A DNA stretch of 64,000 nucleotides from positions 1-64,000 of the forward strand of contig JADMXW010000005.1 of the NCBI GenBank assembly GCA_015548865.1, written 5' to 3'. Origin of the DNA: Serratia marcescens. Lineage in GTDB: Bacteria > Pseudomonadota > Gammaproteobacteria > Enterobacterales > Enterobacteriaceae. The position numbers and the translations under genes were made by a program. Below are positions 61,821 to 64,000 of this stretch, piece after piece. Numbering within the stretch: position 1 is the stretch's first letter; each line of letters begins with the position of its first letter. The notes beneath the pieces were generated by a model that was given only the letters and a program-made list of their open reading frames with translations, made no database searches and was not told the origin of the DNA.

Positions 61821-63590
61821 ATGATGAGCAAACCCATGTCACCCGCCACGCTGCTGTTGTGCTACTGGCGCAGCGCGGAAAAATGGCGCGCAGCCGGATT
61901 ACTGGCGCTGATTATCACGCTGGAAATGGGCACGGTGTACGCATCCGTAGAGATCAGTAACTGGCAGCGTCACTTTTTCGACGCGCTGGCGGATTTTCAC
62001 TATGCCGCCATCAGCACACTGATGTTCACACTGGCGCTGCTGATGGCACTCTCCGTGCTGAGCAAAGCCTTCAGCGTATGGTTTACCCAGTTGCTTACCC
62101 TGCACTGGCGCACCTGGCTGGTGGAAATCTTTTTGCAACGTTGGCTACAGCATCGCGCCTACCAACGGCTGGAAAGTCAGGCGTTAACGGATAACCCGGA
62201 TCAGCGTATCGCAGAGGATTTGTCCCTGTTGGCGGAAAAAAGCCTGTCGCTAGGGCTGGGCTTGCTCAGCAATCTGGCTAACGCAGTCTCCTTTGCGGTG
62301 ATCCTGTGGGGGCTGTCAGGTGCACTGTCACTGTCGTTGTGGGGACACGATATCCGTATTCCCGGCTATATGCTGTGGGTCGCGATTGCCTATGCACTGT
62401 TCGGCTCCTGGATTATGGAGAAGGTTGGCAGGCCGCTGGTTGCTCTCAGCTACCAGCGGCAGCGTTACGAAGCGGACTTTCGCTATCAGTTGGTCCGGGT
62501 ACGTGAACACGCAGAGCAAATCGCCTTTTATCGCGGAGAGAAGGAGGAAGCGCGACGTTTGCATGCCGCCTTTGCCGCCATTCGCCGCAACTGGCGCAGC
62601 TTGATGACCTACAGCAAACGTGTCGCTTTTACCGAAACACTCTATATCGATGCCAGCAGCTTTGTGCCTTATCTGTTTGTTATCCCGCGCTACTTTGCCA
62701 AAGAAATAACCATTGGCGGAGTAATGCAGATGAGCGTCGGCTTTTCCCGGCTGCGCACCGCGCTCTCGTGGTTCCTGTTTAACTATCAGGATCTGGCATT
62801 GTTGCGCGCTGCGCTGCAGCGACTGTGTGATTTCGACGCGGCGCTATGCCATTCACAACACAGTGATATTCAGACCACTCCTGCCAACGATGGCATTCTG
62901 CGTATTCGCAATTTGCAACTGCATCTGCCCGATGGCACAACGCTTTGCACATTGCCCGATACCGATATCCGCCCAGGGGAAAGCTGGATGATTGTCGGTG
63001 GTTCAGGGAACGGCAAGAGTACGCTGCTCCGTACACTGGCTGGGTTATGGCCTTACGGTAGCGGCAACATTGCGCTGCCCAGCGGAACCCGCTTGTTTCT
63101 TCCACAAAGAAGCTATCTTCCCGTGGGCACGCTGCGCGAAGCGCTGTGCTACCCCACAGGGGTATTTGATGACACCCACTGCCGAGAGGTGCTCAGACAA
63201 GTGCGGCTTGAGCACATCCTTGATGCATTGGATCAAGTACACCCGTGGGATAAATACCTCTCCGGTGGTGAACAGCAACGTCTGGCATTCGCACGCATCC
63301 TGTTACAGCGTCCAGATTATGTTTTTCTGGATGAAGCCACATCTGCACTCGATCGCGATAACGAAACCCATCTGTACCAATTGCTGCGCAATACGCTTCC
63401 TGCAACCACAGTGATCAGCGTGACGCACCATGCACATCTGGCGCACTGGCATCACCATCAATTGCAGGTGATTGCCCAGCCCAGAAACAGTGCGGAACCC
63501 AAATCGCCCTCGACCGTCGAAAACCAAGCACCCTTGCCGTCTGCCCAGGCCAGCCTGACGACCACAACACACATCATCAGGGAGCCATGA
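61821..63590 (+). CDS. SbmA/YddA-type ABC transporter (fused permease-ATPase)
   Basis: Inner-membrane protein of 589 aa. The N-terminal membrane domain (about 20-330; six TM segments, SVEISNWQRHFFDALADFHY and RWLQHRAYQRL) belongs to the SbmA/BacA/ABCD type. A C-terminal ATPase (about 355-540) has Walker A GGSGNGKST, signature LSGGEQQRLAFARILL and Walker B YVFLDEATSALD. A His-rich tail (HHAHLAHWHHHQ) ends the fold, then a low-complexity extension. It starts 9 bp after the receptor gene and stops 1 nt before the TonB gene, so all three are one operon. The transported molecule is unknown. Confidence 0.88.
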   Translation: MMSKPMSPATLLLCYWRSAEKWRAAGLLALIITLEMGTVYASVEISNWQRHFFDALADFHYAAISTLMFTLALLMALSVLSKAFSVWFTQLLTLHWRTWLVEIFLQRWLQHRAYQRLESQALTDNPDQRIAEDLSLLAEKSLSLGLGLLSNLANAVSFAVILWGLSGALSLSLWGHDIRIPGYMLWVAIAYALFGSWIMEKVGRPLVALSYQRQRYEADFRYQLVRVREHAEQIAFYRGEKEEARRLHAAFAAIRRNWRSLMTYSKRVAFTETLYIDASSFVPYLFVIPRYFAKEITIGGVMQMSVGFSRLRTALSWFLFNYQDLALLRAALQRLCDFDAALCHSQHSDIQTTPANDGILRIRNLQLHLPDGTTLCTLPDTDIRPGESWMIVGGSGNGKSTLLRTLAGLWPYGSGNIALPSGTRLFLPQRSYLPVGTLREALCYPTGVFDDTHCREVLRQVRLEHILDALDQVHPWDKYLSGGEQQRLAFARILLQRPDYVFLDEATSALDRDNETHLYQLLRNTLPATTVISVTHHAHLAHWHHHQLQVIAQPRNSAEPKSPSTVENQAPLPSAQASLTTTTHIIREP

Positions 63591-63591
63591 T

Positions 63592-64000
63592 ATGAACACG
63601 CTGACTATGACGTTATCCGGGGGGATGCGCATACGCATTGAGCAGGCTGCCACCGTCCTGTTAGCGGCACTTCTGCACGGAGGGGTAATTTATTACCTAT
63701 CAGCGACATCCGTAGTGGTCATGCCGCCTTCAGCCGCTCGCGCTATCAGCGTCGAGCTGGCACTCAGTGCCGAAACGAGCGTAACAGCAGCAGCATCGGC
63801 TCCACCCGCTCAGCAAGCAGAGGCCGTACCGCAAGAAAGCACACCGCCACTCGAGCCAGAGACGCCCACCGCCGAGTCACAGGAAACACCTGCGCCAGAA
63901 GCGGTGAAGAAACCTCCGGTGAAAAAACCGGTAGCTAAGGCACCGACCCGTAAAGCACCAACCGCTGAACCACAGCAAACCTCTGACAGGAGCAATGCAA
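63592..64000 (+). CDS. TonB-like energy transducer, N-terminal part (cut by window end)
   Basis: 136 codons are present before the window ends. An N-terminal cytoplasmic segment and one membrane anchor are visible (EQAATVLLAALLHGGVIYYL). A Pro/Glu then Pro/Lys-rich periplasmic spacer follows (TPPLEPETPTAE; KKPPVKKPVAKAPTRK), as in TonB proteins. GGAG lies 7 nt before the ATG, inside the ABC gene. It presumably serves the receptor two genes upstream. The C-terminal TonB domain is outside the window, so identity is not fully proven. Confidence 0.85.
   Translation, partial: MNTLTMTLSGGMRIRIEQAATVLLAALLHGGVIYYLSATSVVVMPPSAARAISVELALSAETSVTAAASAPPAQQAEAVPQESTPPLEPETPTAESQETPAPEAVKKPPVKKPVAKAPTRKAPTAEPQQTSDRSNA

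Noticed and set aside
61821-63590. Calling the ABC protein a cyclic-peptide or siderophore exporter (PvdE/SyrD type)
   Set aside because: The membrane domain has the SbmA/BacA/YddA signature and not the type of PvdE exporters; direction and substrate are left open.

Overview
The window is chromosomal DNA from an enterobacterium (Enterobacterales). The family is probably Pectobacteriaceae (Pectobacterium, Dickeya, Brenneria, Lonsdalea and relatives); the genus cannot be fixed from the sequence alone. The proteins of the core genes (TrmA, FabR, OxyR, MetJ, HslVU, GlpK, TpiA, CpxR) look almost collinear with their E. coli versions, and gene order follows the E. coli 85-90 min region. That framework is interrupted by blocks absent from E. 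coli. An ERIC element at 38066-38193 supports the same placement. No phage, transposase, CRISPR array or tRNA gene was seen.

Layout. 1-33 is the first 33 nt of a 16S rRNA on the minus strand, preceded by rrn P1/P2 promoters. Then come murI and btuB (with cobalamin riboswitch), trmA, yijD-fabR, sthA and oxyR (421-8259). An 868-bp gene-poor stretch follows, where E. coli has argECBH, ppc and katG. metF is next, then a six-gene accessory operon (10196-16024): ABC importer, LacI regulator and metallophosphoesterase. The metBL/metJ locus follows, with MetJ operators at metF and between metB and metJ. rpmE, priA, cytR, ftsN, hslVU, menA, rraA, zapB and glpFK complete the conserved core (20342-32194).

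An idnK-idnO / idnR / MFS sugar-acid module (32243-36683) separates glpK from glpX, which are one operon in E. coli. After glpX and fpr lies a second accessory block: a Crp/Fnr-type regulator and a secreted flavoprotein reductase (39179-41801). yiiQ and tpiA follow, then a third block: glutaminase plus 14-TM MFS exporter, agmatine deiminase/N-carbamoylputrescine amidase (putrescine synthesis), and a membrane-anchored XRE-type protein with an 11-bp-period heptamer array upstream. pfkA, fieF, sotB and the Cpx envelope-stress locus (cpxP with 3'UTR sRNA CpxQ, cpxRA) bring the window to 56198.

The last 7.8 kb looks like a copper-linked cluster: copA-copZ-csoR on the minus strand, and divergently a TonB-dependent receptor, an SbmA/YddA-type ABC transporter and a dedicated TonB (cut by the window end). 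Near-identical ATACCC-N5-GGGTAT inverted repeats lie on both sides of the divergent promoter region. This suggests that one CsoR-type copper sensor controls both copper export and the TonB/ABC module. It is the most interesting candidate system in the window.
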